A stretch of 64,000 nucleotides of DNA from Sympetrum striolatum (Eukaryota > Arthropoda > Insecta > Odonata > Libellulidae), in the NCBI GenBank assembly GCA_947579665.1, contig OX388350.1, forward strand, positions 91,717,152 to 91,781,151, given 5' to 3'. Both the position numbers and the translations under genes were made by a program. The notes below the pieces were generated by a model. The model saw only the letters and a program-made list of their open reading frames with translations. It was not told the origin of the DNA and made no database searches. Below are positions 11,318 through 23,180 of the stretch, piece after piece (position 1 is the stretch's first letter; each line of letters begins with the position of its first letter).

Positions 11318-13060
11318 GCGAACACTTGGAAGAGGACCCAAAAGCGTTTTGGTCGTACGTTCGTGAGGTCCAAGGTAAAGAGCAAACTGTTGGTTCATTA
11401 AAGGATACTTGCGGTTATATAGTAAACGATGCTAAAGGCAAAGCTTAATATCTTGAATGATTTTTTTCGAAGCGTTTTCACGTCTGACGATACATTAAAT
11501 ACTCTCCCGAATGTTGATAAACCTGAATCGATGTAAAAATCACCTTCAGAGAAGACTGCATCATTAAACTATTGCAACAGATTAAACCGAATATAGCTCC
11601 GGGTCCTGAAGACATACCGGCTCAAGTGTTCAAGGAAGTTGCGGAGAGTGTAGCACCTTTTCTTAAAGTTATATTTGACAAGAGTATGAGCGAAGGAAAG
11701 GTCCCGAAGGATTGGAAAATTACGAATGTCACGCCAATATTTAAAAGCGGCTCTAAGGACGATCCAGCTAATTACAGACCTATATCTTTAACATCACTGA
11801 GCGGTAAAATTATGGATCATATAATTTCTAGCTCTTTAATGGTTTTTTTTTGAAACGTCTAATTTCATAATTAGGAATCAACACGGTTTTCGTAAGACTC
11901 GTTCTTGCGAGTCTCAGCTGGCTTTATTAGTACACGATATTCTAAACTCTGCTAAAAAAACATAAGCAAGTCGATGCAATATTTTTAAATTTTCGGAAGG
12001 CTTCCGATAAGGTACCTCATCATAAATTGCTGTACAAATTAGAAGTTGCGGGTTTCAATACAGAAGTTATTAACTGGATAAAAGACTTTCTCACCGATAG
12101 AGAGCAGCGAGTATTACTTGATGGTACTAGTTCCAACTTGGTTAAGGTGACCTCGGGCGTCCTTCAGGGCAGTGTAATTGGACCGTTGTTATTTTTAGTA
12201 TATATCAACGACCTCAGCAATCACATTGAAAGCAATGTTAGGATATTCGCAGACGACACAGTCATTTACAGGGAAATAGTTAGTTCAGAGGATAGATTAA
12301 CCCTTTCGAACGACTTAGATAGAATTATGAACTGGTGCGATGATTGGCAATTAGAGCTTAATTTAGAAAAGTGTTTGGTAGTTAACTTCTTCGAAAGTAA
12401 ATCTAATAAATAATTATTAATAAATAATAATAATATAAGAATAATAATAAATGATTATTCTTATAGTCTCCGAGGGGTAAACCTAATGACAGTAGAATCG
12501 GTATCTTGGAGTAACTCTCACGAATAATCTATCATGGAGTGCCCACATCCGAAATATATGTGGAAAAGCACTTAAGAAACTCGGTTTCGTTATAGGAATA
12601 GTCGCTAGGAGCGAAGAAAAAGTTCGCGAGCGATGTTACTTAGCGTTAGTTAGGCCTCACCTTGAGTATGCATGTAGTGTATGGCACCCCGCTGAGAAAT
12701 GTCATATTCGGGATTTAGAAAAAGTACAACGAAAGGCGATACGATTTGTAAAGAATTGCTTCGATAAAACAGCGAGTGTCACTCAGATGTTAAAGAACGC
12801 GGGATGGGAATCAATAGAAGATAGAAGAAAAATTCAAAGGATAAATTTATTAAATAAGTTCAGAGAAATTACGTTTTCAGATGATGTAACCGATATAATG
12901 CGACCCCTCTGTTATATGGGCCGTTCTGATACTGCCAGAAAGATTAGGGAAATAGATGCTAGAACGAATCGCTTCAAAAATGTATTTTTCCGTGAAGTTT
13001 ACGCGAAAGCAACCATTTAGGAAAATAGAGTCAAGGAGCTTGCACTCCCTGTCACACACA
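11318..13060 (+). pseudogene. CR1/jockey-like LINE reverse transcriptase fragment (5' truncated)
   Basis: Conceptual translation across several frames gives EDPKAFWSYVREVQGKEQ, then PGPEDIPAQVFKEV, NYRPISLTSLSGKIM, HGFRKTRSCESQLALL, KVPHHKLLYKLEVAGF, VLQGSVIGPLLFLVYINDL, the FADD catalytic box (12246-12257) and the C-terminal block YLALVRPHLEYACSVWHP to GWESIEDRRKIQRINLLNKF, ending at a TAG at 13018-13020. The first catalytic Asp box reads LNFRKASDKVP where LDFSKAFDKVP is usual. Several frameshifts and the stop at 11853 mean no single frame is intact. The endonuclease half is absent. Its 3' untranslated end is interrupted by a MITE. Two other scraps of the same family lie at 40.63 and 55.97 kb. 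Confidence 0.85.
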
Positions 13061-13063
13061 ATG

Positions 13064-13627
13064 GGCTAGAATCGAAAAAACCTGGCAAAAAAATCCTTAT
13101 CTTGAGTGCGGACTTTAGTACTGGCATTCTCAAATAAATCCTGCCTATTACTACCAAATTATTTACGCTGATTTCTACCTATTAAAATTCTACATGTGGT
13201 CAAAATTGACCAAAATTCACGAATAATGCCAGGCTTAGATTTTTGCAAAATTCTTCAGCCTCAAACCAAACCCAAATGAGCAGAATCATCGGAAAAAAAT
13301 CAATACAGTATTAAATAATCAACCCTTAAGCTTAATTATGATTTTTTAAGTGAACACAGTTGAATATTTGAATTATTGCATCACTTCCATCAGATCTCTG
13401 AATTAGCTTCTTTTGGTGAAATACTCACTTCATGCAACATGTCTTTTGAGTTATATTTCTTTCTCTTGTCATCTCTCGGACCCTCCGATTTAAGGAAAAA
13501 TAGCTCACATAAGACGCTGTCTGGGAATATTATATGCAGAACTTATTGAGGTATAGCAATGCGAAGTTTCAAAGTTCACATTCAAAAAATGTTTCCTTAT
13601 TCTTGGCCAGCATTTTTCGATTCTAGC
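13064..13627. mobile_element. MITE-like element (about 564 bp) with 15-bp inverted ends
   Basis: GCTAGAATCGAAAAA at 13065 is matched exactly in reverse complement by TTTTTCGATTCTAGC ending at 13627, and similarity extends a few bases inward (CCTGGCAAA against GCTGGCCAA). ATG flanks both sides (13061-13063, 13628-13630), a possible 3-bp target duplication. There is no coding capacity. It sits in the 3' end of the LINE, so it inserted after the LINE. I cannot assign a superfamily. Confidence 0.55.
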
Positions 13628-14026
13628 ATGCTCTGCGCCGTAAAGGGGTTAATTTGGCAATACGTTGCTTTCCTTATTTTCACAAAAGCATGCTTCTTAT
13701 AATTACGCTACATTACTTTAAGAACGTTTAAAGAGTGGTATCACAAATTGGGCACAAATAGCCAGTAGAATGTCGATCAATGTACTATGTCGAGTCGAAT
13801 GTCGATGTACTATTGTTGTGAATTAGCTTAACATCAAATTTGCGCCACATTTTTCAAGTATGGAATCCAGGAATAGACGTTCAATTGAAATTTCCAGAAA
13901 ATAAAAAATGTATAAATGATGAACACAAATCAAAACATTTAAGTTTAAACAAACTAAAAGAATAATAAGCAAATGAATGAATGAGAGGAGTTTAAAATAA
14001 ATATATTAATAGCATTCAGCAGTAGG

Positions 14027-14185
14027 TTACACTATGTCAACAAAATCTTTGCACAACGCATAGTTCTCATGGATGAATACCATTTTATTCAATCTCTGCG
14101 GCCCTAATCTGCTTTTCTTATCGTTCAGAGAGAGCCCGCATGTACTAAAACTCCTCTCAATGGGAGTGCTGGTTGCGGGAGTACA
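14027..14185 (-). pseudogene. hAT transposase C-terminal (dimerisation) domain remnant
   Basis: On the minus strand 14179-14027 reads in one frame from PATSTPIERSFSTCGLSLN through a KKSRLGPQRLNKMVFIHEN stretch to CKDFVDIV and a TAA at 14027-14029. The PATSTPIERSFS motif and the following R.L.P..L.....I.EN pattern are hallmarks of the hATC dimerisation region. Just upstream in the same frame there is a TAG, so the rest of the transposase is decayed or lost. Its position inside matched hAT ends confirms the element's class. Confidence 0.85.
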
Positions 14186-15063
14186 CTATGTTCTAATGAA
14201 GATATTCAAATCGATTATAATGTTTTAGAACTCTGGATTAGACCTTTTTTTATAAACCAAAAGATGCTTCAGTTATTAGGAATTGAAGGTAATCCAGGAA
14301 AATACTGTTGTACCCTATGAAGAAAATTCTCTTATTGGAGTTAACATTTTGGTTTACATGTATGTTCAAGATGGTTTTTATAAAAATATTCACAGAAATT
14401 ATGATACGTAATGAATACACATACTTGAAATTACTAAAGCCCAACTTATCTCAAACGGCCCCATGTTCATAAGAGAGATTGATGCACGTAGTAGAAATAT
14501 ACGGGTTGAAAGAGAAAGTTACACTAAATTAATTTTAGTAATATACCACATGGAGATACAGTAATTGAAAACTGTTCAGTGAAATTTAATTATAGTTAAA
14601 TTTTATCACATTGAAAAGAAAAATAAGAAACGAAAAATATTTCAAATTAAAAATTTGGAAATTCGTAGCGAATTTGTTTGTACATGTTCTTTAAATACTC
14701 ACTCTCATTTCAGAAACAAAGAAGTTCTTATTCTTGATAATTTTCTTCCTTTTATGATCTTTTTTCGATACTTTTAAATTTCCCGGTAAATATTCTGGGA
14801 AAATACATCCTAAAAATTTTGAAGGGAATGTCGAGAGGTTTGAGAAAAATGCGTTCAAAAAAGTAGCTGCCTACTTTTAGCTATACTTCACTCATTAAAA
14901 ACATCCAGCGAGATAGTATTCTGAGAAAATACTGAATTTTATTTGTGTTATTTTAAATCCCTATTTTCTATTATAAACATTCGAAAACGAACATACATTA
15001 CGGAAGTTACATCTTCCGCAATAAATTGTATGAATTATATTACGTACGAAATATGTTATTATA
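14186..15063. other. Interior of the hAT element, no further coding recognised
   Basis: AT-rich sequence between the transposase remnant and the first B-box repeat unit. It should contain decayed transposase, but I cannot read any motif in it. Confidence 0.4.
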
Positions 15064-17256
15064 TACGAGTAAAAGTAGCTTGGATAATGCAAGCTTATAA
15101 AAGGTTTTTATAATCTTTGTTCACATGCCACGTTTTGAGTTTCAATGTTATCGGGAAGGGCTTAAACAAACCTTAAAAATTGCTGCAATTTCTGATTTTT
15201 TGTAAACGCCTGGTGTCGAACCCAGCACCTATTGGAATATGCAAATAGGTATAATAACTTATTAAGACCTAATCTTAATTAATACAAAGTTTTAAGTAAA
15301 TATCATACCGGGAAGGTCCTGAAATAAGACTCCATTATCCCCTATCTGAAATGCATTGGATATAACATATTGGCAGCTGTGAATGCATATTATGACTTGT
15401 TAGGACTTGATCTCCTTTAATGCAAAGTTTCAACTCGATATCATGTCTGGAAGTACCTAAAATTTGTTTCCGTTATCTCCATAAAAAATGCATTGAGGAA
15501 TGTAAATTTCCCTCTGGGATCGAACCAAGGACAATCAGCGAATTGCTAAAATTAGATTATGAAATATATTTATGATCTCTATTCAAGTGCTGAGTTTCAA
15601 GTTTCCATCTTATCGGAAAGTGATAATAAAAAATCTTAAAAACCGCAATGTAAATTAAACGGGAGCATATTTTCCATGACCTAGCGTCGAACCAAGGATA
15701 AACTTGGATAATGTCTTAATGGTTTTCGTCGGATACGCAGGGCCTCCAGTGATCCCTCGAATTTCAACTCTCTACTTTGCCTGAAAGTGCCTCAAAAAAA
15801 TTTTCGAAAATCCCCACCAAGTATCTTTATGGAGAAAATCTGGACTTTGTTTGTTTCCGGGACGGAATTTGTGGAACATGGTTAGAATTTTGATCCCCTA
15901 TGAATGAATGAGTGTATATAAAGGTACGAGTAAAATGTTGCTAGAATACTGCAAGCATATCGACAACACTAATTTCATGTCGGCATCATATCGAGACGGT
16001 CCTCAATAGCAAAAAAAGGATTGAAAATATTCTTAAAATTCGCTGTAATTTAATTGCCTGGCATCGAACCCGGGTCTTTCTGGTCATACTTACTATGCAG
16101 CACAACAGAACATCACCATCTCTAACTATGTGTGAAAATTAAAGCAGAAATATTGGCTGCAACTGCCTCAAACGACGTCCTACTTTTCACATATTTTCCT
16201 TATGTGAGAAATGTTATTATGCTCTGGCATCGCACCTAGGAACAGCATGGTCTCATATAATTTTTTTCTTAAACCGAGTCATAATATATATCTTCTAGTC
16301 AAGCACGAACTTCCTATCATTTCCATAAGTGCATCAAAAAAATTATGAAAAACTACCACAATGTTTTTAAGGGCAGATTTTTACATCGTCCTAGCGTCGA
16401 ACCAAGGACTTTTTCCGTAAAGTCATTTATGTTTTCGATAGATGATGACCATATATATAAGCTCCTTGAGTTTTGACTCTCTTTCTATCCGGGAAGTAAT
16501 TTTAAAAAATTCCCGAAAATCAAAGCAATACATTTAAAGGGAAAAAATCGGGACTTTGGGGCCCTCTGGAATCGAACCCATTACACTGAGGTTCAAAATT
16601 GCAATTTTTTGTCGGTTACACGTTATGGCCAAAACGTAAAAATTTCAAGTCAATGACGCTGGTATATCAGAACAGGAAGGTCCTGATATAACTCCATTAT
16701 CCCCATCTGAAATGCATACGAAATGTAAATGGCTCTCTGAGATCGAACCAAGGACGATCAAGATATCCTAAAACTGAGTATTTGAAACATATCAATGATC
16801 TTTATCTATATGCCGAATTTCTAGTTTCTATATTATTGGGAAGGGGTTCAAAAAACTTCTTAAAAATCGGATCACCTTCTGATTTTAGAGTCTGGAGTCG
16901 AACCAAGGACATATTGGCATCTGTGAATGCACAGTATGACATATTCTGACTTGATCTTATTTTATGCAAAGTTTGAAGTCGATATCATGCCGGAAAGTAC
17001 CTAAAATTGGTTTCTGTTATCTCCATAAAAAATGCATTGAGGAATGTAAATTTCCCTCTGGGATCGACCCAAAGGACAATCAGCGAATTGCTAAAATTAG
17101 ATTATGAAATATATTTATGATCTCTATTCAAGTGCTGAGTTTCAAGTTTCCATCTTATCGGAAAGTGATAATAAAAAATCTTAAAATCCGCAATGTAAAT
17201 TAAACGGGAGCATATTTTCCATGACCTAGCGTCGAACCAAGGATAATCATCGATGA
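15064..17256 (+). repeat. Two B-box repeat units inserted in the hAT element
   Basis: The first unit starts at 15064 with a decayed head (TACGAGTAAAAGTAGCTTGG) and carries modules c (about 15214), d (15515) and e (15683). A second head at 15925 is followed by motif sites near 16050, 16215, 16390, 16570, 16735, 16890, 17060 and 17230, spaced 155-180 bp, longer than a standard six-module unit. The array stops at about 17256, where hAT sequence resumes. Sequence at 17041-17250 nearly duplicates 15490-15700, pointing to internal amplification. Confidence 0.75.
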
Positions 17257-17384
17257 TTGTTTAATGGTTTTATTATATCAGCGCCCTCGTGGAAAGCCCG
17301 AGATGTGTTCTATCAGTTCAAAGCGTATCTCTTCGAACTACTTGTCAGCATATTTTCGACTATGGGACTTTGTTTAAATCCAAG

Positions 17385-17500
17385 CCACGCCGCGCCGCCG
17401 CCGATAAAATTTCCGGCGGCGGCGCGCCGTAGTTATTTCTTCGGCGGCGGCGGCGTGCCCAATATTGTCGGCGGCTGGCGTAATCGGCGCGGCGCCCATC
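17385..17500. repeat. CGG-rich subterminal region of the hAT right end
   Basis: Dense CGCCGCC/GGCGGCG runs matching in inverse orientation the CGG-rich stretch inside the left end (11107-11210). An open frame through it is low-complexity and not a gene. Confidence 0.7.
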
Positions 17501-17512
17501 TCTAATCGCATG

Positions 17513-18223
17513 TAATTAGGTTATTTCACCTGTTTGCAATCAATAAAATATTATTATTAAAGTTATCCGAATGTAGGCAACACGCCGTAAAATAATGGCT
17601 GTACATCCAGCCGGAACAGAGCAAAAACGTAAAACTTTTGGCCTGAATCGAAAATGCTAACATTAATTTTTTCCGTTCTGATTATTGGTTGGAATTATCA
17701 TTGAGTTTACAGGAATTATATCTAATATAACTCGCAACTCACTAATTGTCATTTATATGGAAAAGCTGAACTTATTTTATTCTATTAGTACCTATTTTAT
17801 ATCCATAATATTATTCTAAAATTTAAGAAAACGAAATATTATGCAAAGGTCGCATACAATATTAATTTTGTCCTGGAGTTATTTTATCGGAGCTGATTCG
17901 AGTCAGCCAGAGCTAAATTTGGTGGGTTCATCGTTCAGCAAACGCTGTCTTTATTCAATATCCTTGTTAATATTTATGACTTCGCAGGCCCTGTCATACG
18001 CTATTCGACGGTTTGAAGTCATCAACGTAAGCGAAAAAGTGCTCCTCATTCTATCGTTTCTCTCTAAGCCAGCGATTCTTAGCGTACGAAACATTTTTTT
18101 CGAAATTTTTATTAACCGAATTTTGTTTCAAATGATTCCATCGGACGCTATTTACTGAGACCGCAATTTGGATTCGCGATTTAGAAAGTGTTTGGCGAGT
18201 AGAATATATAAGGGCTGAACTTT
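17513..18223. other. Sequence between the hAT element and the repeat cluster, no gene seen
   Basis: CAATAAAATATTATTATTAA at 17540 looks like a 3' end signal and may continue an older host sequence that the hAT element split at 11.07 kb. An open frame at 17841-18158 has no recognisable domain. Confidence 0.4.
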
Positions 18224-21200
18224 TATCTATTATATATAGATGCTTCTCCAGATTCATTCATGTATCCATATATATATATATATATACGAGTAAAATGTAG
18301 CTTGCATACTGCAAGCAAATCGACAACACAAATTTCTTGTCGGCATCCTATCGGGACGGTCTTCAAAAGAAAAAAAAATTGAAAATATCTTAATAATTCT
18401 CTACAATTTTTCCGTCTGGCATCGAACCCGGGTCTTCCTGGTGAACTTACTATGCAGCACAACAGAAGATCACCTTCTATAACTATATATGAAAATTCAA
18501 ACAGAAATATTTGCTAAAACTGCCTCAAAAGACGTTTAACTTTTCACGAATGTAAATGGCTCTCTGGATTCGAACCAAGGACTATCTAGGAAATCTAAAA
18601 CATATTTTTGAAATGTATCTATCATCTCTATCCATGAGCCGAACTCCAAGTTTCTATATCATTGGGAAAGTGTTCAAAATAATTATTGATAATAGGATCA
18701 GTTACTGAATGTTGAGACGCCTGGTGTCGAACCAAGGAAACATTGGTAGCTGTGCATGCACAATTTGATTTGCAAGGACTTGATCTTATATTATGCAAAG
18801 TTTGAAGTCGATATCATGCAGGGAAGTCCCAAAAATTTGTTTCCGTTATCTCCATAAGAAATGCATTGAGGAATGTAAATGGCCCTCTGGGATCGAACCA
18901 AGGACCATCAGTGAAAAGATAAAATTTGATTATAAAATATATTTATGATCTCCACCTCCATGCCGAATTTGAAGTGTCCATGCCATCGGGAAAGGGTCGA
19001 AAAAAATCTTAAAATTCGCCACAATGCATTTTAAACGGCCGATATTTTCCTTGACCTAGCATCGAACCCAGTATATTTTTCGTAAAATTAATTAATGTTA
19101 TCGATAGATCATAACCATATATAAAGGCTCCTAGAGTTTCGATTCTCTACCTATCCGGGAAGTATTTTATAAAAATTCCCGAAAATCAAAGCAATGCATT
19201 TAAACGGGAAAAATCGGGACTTTGGGGCCCACTGGAATCGAACCTATGAGACTGAGGTTCAAAATCGCAATTTTTCTGGAGGTTACACGTTATGGCCAAT
19301 ATGTCGTAAAAATTTAAAGCCAATGACGCTAGTGGTTTGCAAATTGCCCTCTGGGATCGAACCAAGGACAATCAGCGAACATGTAAAATTTGATAATGAA
19401 ATATATTTATGATATCTTTCCACGTGCTGAGTTTCAAGTATCCATGTTATCGGGAAAGGATCCAAAAAAAATCTTCAAAATCGCCGCAATGCATTTTAAA
19501 CGGCCGATATTTGCCCCAACCTAGCATCGAACCATGGACAATATTCGGAGATGTCTCAATGATTTTCATTGGATATGCACGGCTTCTAGCGATCCCTCGA
19601 GTTTCAACTCTCTCCTTTTCCGGGAAGTGCCTCAAAAAAATTTTCGAAAATCCCCGCCATGTAATCTTATGGGAAAAATCGCGACTTTGGGGCCTTCTGG
19701 AATCGAACCCATGACACCGAGGTTCAAAGTTGGCTTTTTCCTGGAGGTTACACGTCATGGCCATAACGTCGTAAAAATTTCAAGCCAATGACGCTTGTGG
19801 TTTAGCCTGTGAATTTGTATCCTCTCTATATATATATATATATGAATATATAATACGAGTAAAATGTAGCTTGCATACTGCAAGCAGATCGGCAATGCTA
19901 ATTTCATATCGGCAACATATCGGGACGGTCCTGAAGAGAAAAAAAAGGATTAAAATTTTTCTTAAAATTCGCTGAAATTTCATCGTCTGGCATCGAACCC
20001 GGGTCTTACTGGTAAACCTACTATGAAACACAATAAAAGATCAAAATCTCTAACTATGTGTAAAAATTCAAGCAGAAATATTGGCTACAACTGCCTCAAA
20101 AAAAGTTCTAATTTTTACGAATGTAAATGCCTCTCGGAACTCGAACCAAGGACGATCTTGGAAATCTTAAACATGTTTCTGAAAGTTACTTATGATGTTT
20201 ATCTACATGCCGAATTTCAAGTTTCTATTTTATTGGGAAAGGTTATAAAATAACTCCTAAATATCGGATCAACTTCTAATTGCAGAGACACCTGGTGTCG
20301 AACTCAGGACGTATTGTAAGCTGTGAATATACAGTTTGATTTGTAAAGACTTGCTCTTGTATAATGCCAAGTTTGAAGTCGATAGCATGCCGGGAAGTAC
20401 CTACATTTTGTTTCCGTTATCTCCGTAAGAAATGCATTGAGAAGTGCAAATGGCCCTCTGGGATCGAACCAAGGACCATAAGCGAACATGTAAAATTTGA
20501 TTACGAAATATATTCATGATATCTATCCACGTGCCGAGTTTCAAGTATCCACTATATCGGCAAAGGATCCAAAAAAAATCTTCAAAATCGCCGCAATGCA
20601 TTTTAAACGGCCGATTTTTGCCACGACCTAGCATCGAACCATGGACCATATTCGGCAATGTCTTTTTGATTTTCGTTAGATAAGCACGGCTTTTAGCGAT
20701 CCCTTGAATTTCATTTCTCTACTTTTCCAGAAAGTGCTCCAAAAAAATTTTCGAAAATCCCCGCCATGTATTCTTATGGAGAAAATCGCGACTTTGGGGC
20801 CCTCTGGAATCGAACCCATGACACTGAGGATCAAAATCGCAATTTTTCTGGCGGTTACACGGTATGGCCAATACGCCGTAAAAATTTCAAGTCAATCACG
20901 CTTGTGGTTTAGGCTGTGAATTAGTATCCTATCTATCTATCTATCTATATAGGTATACGAGTAAAATGTAGCTTGCATACTGCAAGCAGATCGGCAATAC
21001 TAATTTCATATCGGCATCACATCGGGACGGTCCTCATAAGAAAAAAAATCTGATGTGGCCAGCACATGACTTTCTCCATATATAAGATGTAAATATTTAT
21101 CTACGGCAGTAATTTCGAACTCTATATTCCATCTAAACTTGGAAGATGAGTGATTAATATATATATTATTATCTTTGACGCCAAAAACATTATAAATAAT

Positions 21201-21260
21201 GTTTTTCGGGACATGATCGATGAAAAACGATGGAATTGTCCTTTCGCCGATAGAGCCCAG

Positions 21261-21892
21261 AGCGCCCACAAAGTACATAATCAGCAACTTCCAGTTTATC
21301 AGGATTTCATGAATACCTCCTAAACAATCAGTGATACAAAAATATGTTTCAAACAAAATTATAGTAAATAACATTTTCTAAAACTTTTGTAATTAATAGT
21401 ATATACCTAAATATCATATTTATGGAGATATTTTGAAAACCGGAAATGAGCTTTGAAGAATGAAGCTCAACTTCCGGTTAACTGATTTACTCCAAAAACT
21501 AATCAACTCTAATGACACTAACCAAAATACTATATATGAAATTTGGTGTTGATACACTGAATTGTTTTCATGTTAGAGCGCCCACAAAGTACATATCAGC
21601 TACTTCCGGTTTATCAGTATTTCACGAATAACTCCTAATCAACCGGTGATACAAAAATATGTTAAATACAAAAGTTATAGTCAATTACATTATCTAAAAC
21701 TTTTATTAGTAATACAATTCACGTATATATCATATTTATGGAGATATTTTGAAAACCGGAAATGAGCTTTGTTGAATGAAGCTCGACTTCCGGTTAACCG
21801 ATTTACTCCAAAAACTAATCAACTCTGACAGCACGCAAAACAGTACTATAAATGAAGTTTGGTTTTGATACGACTAATAGTTTTCACGTTAG
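21261..21892 (+). repeat. Tandem repeat, two copies of 316 bp
   Basis: AGCGCCCAC recurs at 21261, 21577 and 21893, giving an exact 316-bp period. Each copy contains GGAAATGAGCTTTG and CTTCCGGTTAAC.GATTTAC. It is homologous, in inverse orientation, to the 178-bp repeats of the 62.6-kb element (shared CCGGAAGT, AGGAGTTATTC, ACAACTTTTGTAT-type blocks). Confidence 0.85.
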
Positions 21893-21904
21893 AGCGCCCA
21901 CTAG

Positions 21905-21920
21905 CACACACACACATACA

Positions 21921-21985
<65 letters not shown>

Positions 21986-22010
21986 ACACACACACACACA
22001 TACACACAGA
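21905..22010 (+). repeat. CA microsatellite
   Basis: About 106 bp of CACACA with a few CAGA and CATA interruptions, inside the rolling-circle-like element. Long poly-TH and poly-CV open frames across it are artefacts. Confidence 0.95.
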
Positions 22011-23180
22011 CATCATTCCGAAAATGGTCAAAACGTGTTCTAGGGACCCCAAAACGTGTATTTCCGTTGAAATCTCGAAGTCGAATTTTTTCATGAAAAC
22101 AATACTTTCTCTATACTTCGTATATGGAGAAAGTAAAAAAGGATTTAATTTTTTCTTAAAATTCACTGAAATTTCATCGTCTGGAATCGAACCCGGGTCT
22201 TACTGGAAAACCTACTATGAAACACAACAGAAGATCACCATCTCTAACTATGTGTGAAAATTCAAGCAGAAATATTGGCTACAACTGCCTCAAAAGACGC
22301 TCTAATGTTCACGAATGTAAATGGCTCTCGAGACTCGAACCAAGGACGATCTTGGGAATTTAAAAAATGTTTCTAAAAGTTATTATTGATCTCAATCTAT
22401 ATGCCAAATTTCAAGTTTCTATATTATTGGGAAAGGTTTCAAAATAATTCCTAAAAATCGGATCAACTTCTGATTGCAGAGGCACCTGGTGTCGAACCCA
22501 GGACACATTGATAGCTATGAGTGCATAGTTTGATTTGTTAAGAGTGGTTCTTCTATCATGATAAGTTTTAAGTCGATAGCATGCCGGGAAGTACCTAAAA
22601 TTTGTTTCCGTTATCTCCATAAGAAATGCATTGAGGAATGTAAATGGCCCTCTGGGATCGAACCAAGGAACATCAGGGAAAACATAAAAATCGATTATGA
22701 AATATATTTATGATATCTAACCCCATACCGAATTTCAAGTTTCCATGCCATCGGGAAAGGGTCAAAAAAAAATCTTAAAAATCGCCACAATGCATTTTAA
22801 ACGGCAGATTTTTGCATCGACCTAGCATCGAACCCAGGTTATTTTCCGTAAAACTCATTTATGTTTTCGATAGGTCATGACCATATATAAAGGCTCCTTG
22901 AGTTTTGATTCTCTACCTATCCGGGAAGTATTTTATAAAAATTCCCGAAAATCAAAGCAATGCAATTAAACGGGAAAAATCGGGACTTTGGAGCCCCCTG
23001 GCATCGAACCCATGACACTGAGGATCAAAATCGCAATTTTTCTGGAGGTTATACGTTATGGCCAATATGTCGTAAAAATTTCAAGCCATTGACGCTGGTG
23101 GTTTAGCCTGTGACTTTGTATCCTCTCTCTATATCTATTATATATAGATGCTTCTCCGGATTCACTCATGATATACCCAG

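Larger units (their letters stand above)
11080..17504 (-). mobile_element. hAT-superfamily transposon, 6.4 kb, carrying nested insertions
   Basis: Ends are TAGACATGGGCGCCG at 11080 and the inverse TAGAGATGGGCGCCG ending at 17504 (14 of 15 match, typical hAT TAGNG start). The 8-bp duplication ATCGCATG flanks both. Each end continues into a CGG-rich stretch (about 11107-11210 and 17385-17500) that could pair with the other end. The C-terminal remnant of a hAT transposase lies on the minus strand at 14.03-14.19 kb. The element has been invaded by a CR1/jockey-like LINE, a MITE, and two units of the complex B-box repeat, so much of its length is not its own. Confidence 0.88.
21049..22134 (+). mobile_element. 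Non-autonomous rolling-circle-like (Helitron/HINE-like) element nested in a repeat unit
   Basis: Starts TCTGATGTGGCCAGCACATG then ACTTTCTCC and ends in a 31-nt hairpin (22104-22134, ACTTTCTCTATAC...GGAGAAAGT). It interrupts the A-run of a unit head: A8 before it and A6 after it, whereas intact sister units read AAGAAAAAAAAAAGGATT here. A 5' TC and 3' hairpin recall Helitrons, but the usual CTRR end is missing. The interior holds two tandem 316-bp copies and a CA microsatellite and no coding. A relative with the same ends is at 62573-63975 on the minus strand. Class assignment is inferred. Confidence 0.6.
18224..23180 (+). repeat. Repeat cluster, plus-oriented block 1
   Basis: Heads at 18285, 19854 and 20956, modules in a-to-f order on the plus strand. 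The unit starting at 20956 is split in its head poly-A run by a 1.1-kb rolling-circle-like element (21049-22134) and resumes with module a at about 22185. The 18285 unit lacks or has rearranged a few modules (head spacing 1,569 bp against about 1,100 bp elsewhere). Confidence 0.75.

Noticed and set aside
17257..17505. 82-residue GC-rich open frame
   Set aside because: It covers the CGG-rich right end of the hAT transposon.
21049..22134. Definite Helitron call
   Set aside because: The 5' TC and the terminal hairpin fit, but the expected CTRR 3' end and AT target site are absent, so only a rolling-circle-like label is used.
21846..22257. Long open frames of TH or CV repeats
   Set aside because: Pure CA microsatellite read in two directions.
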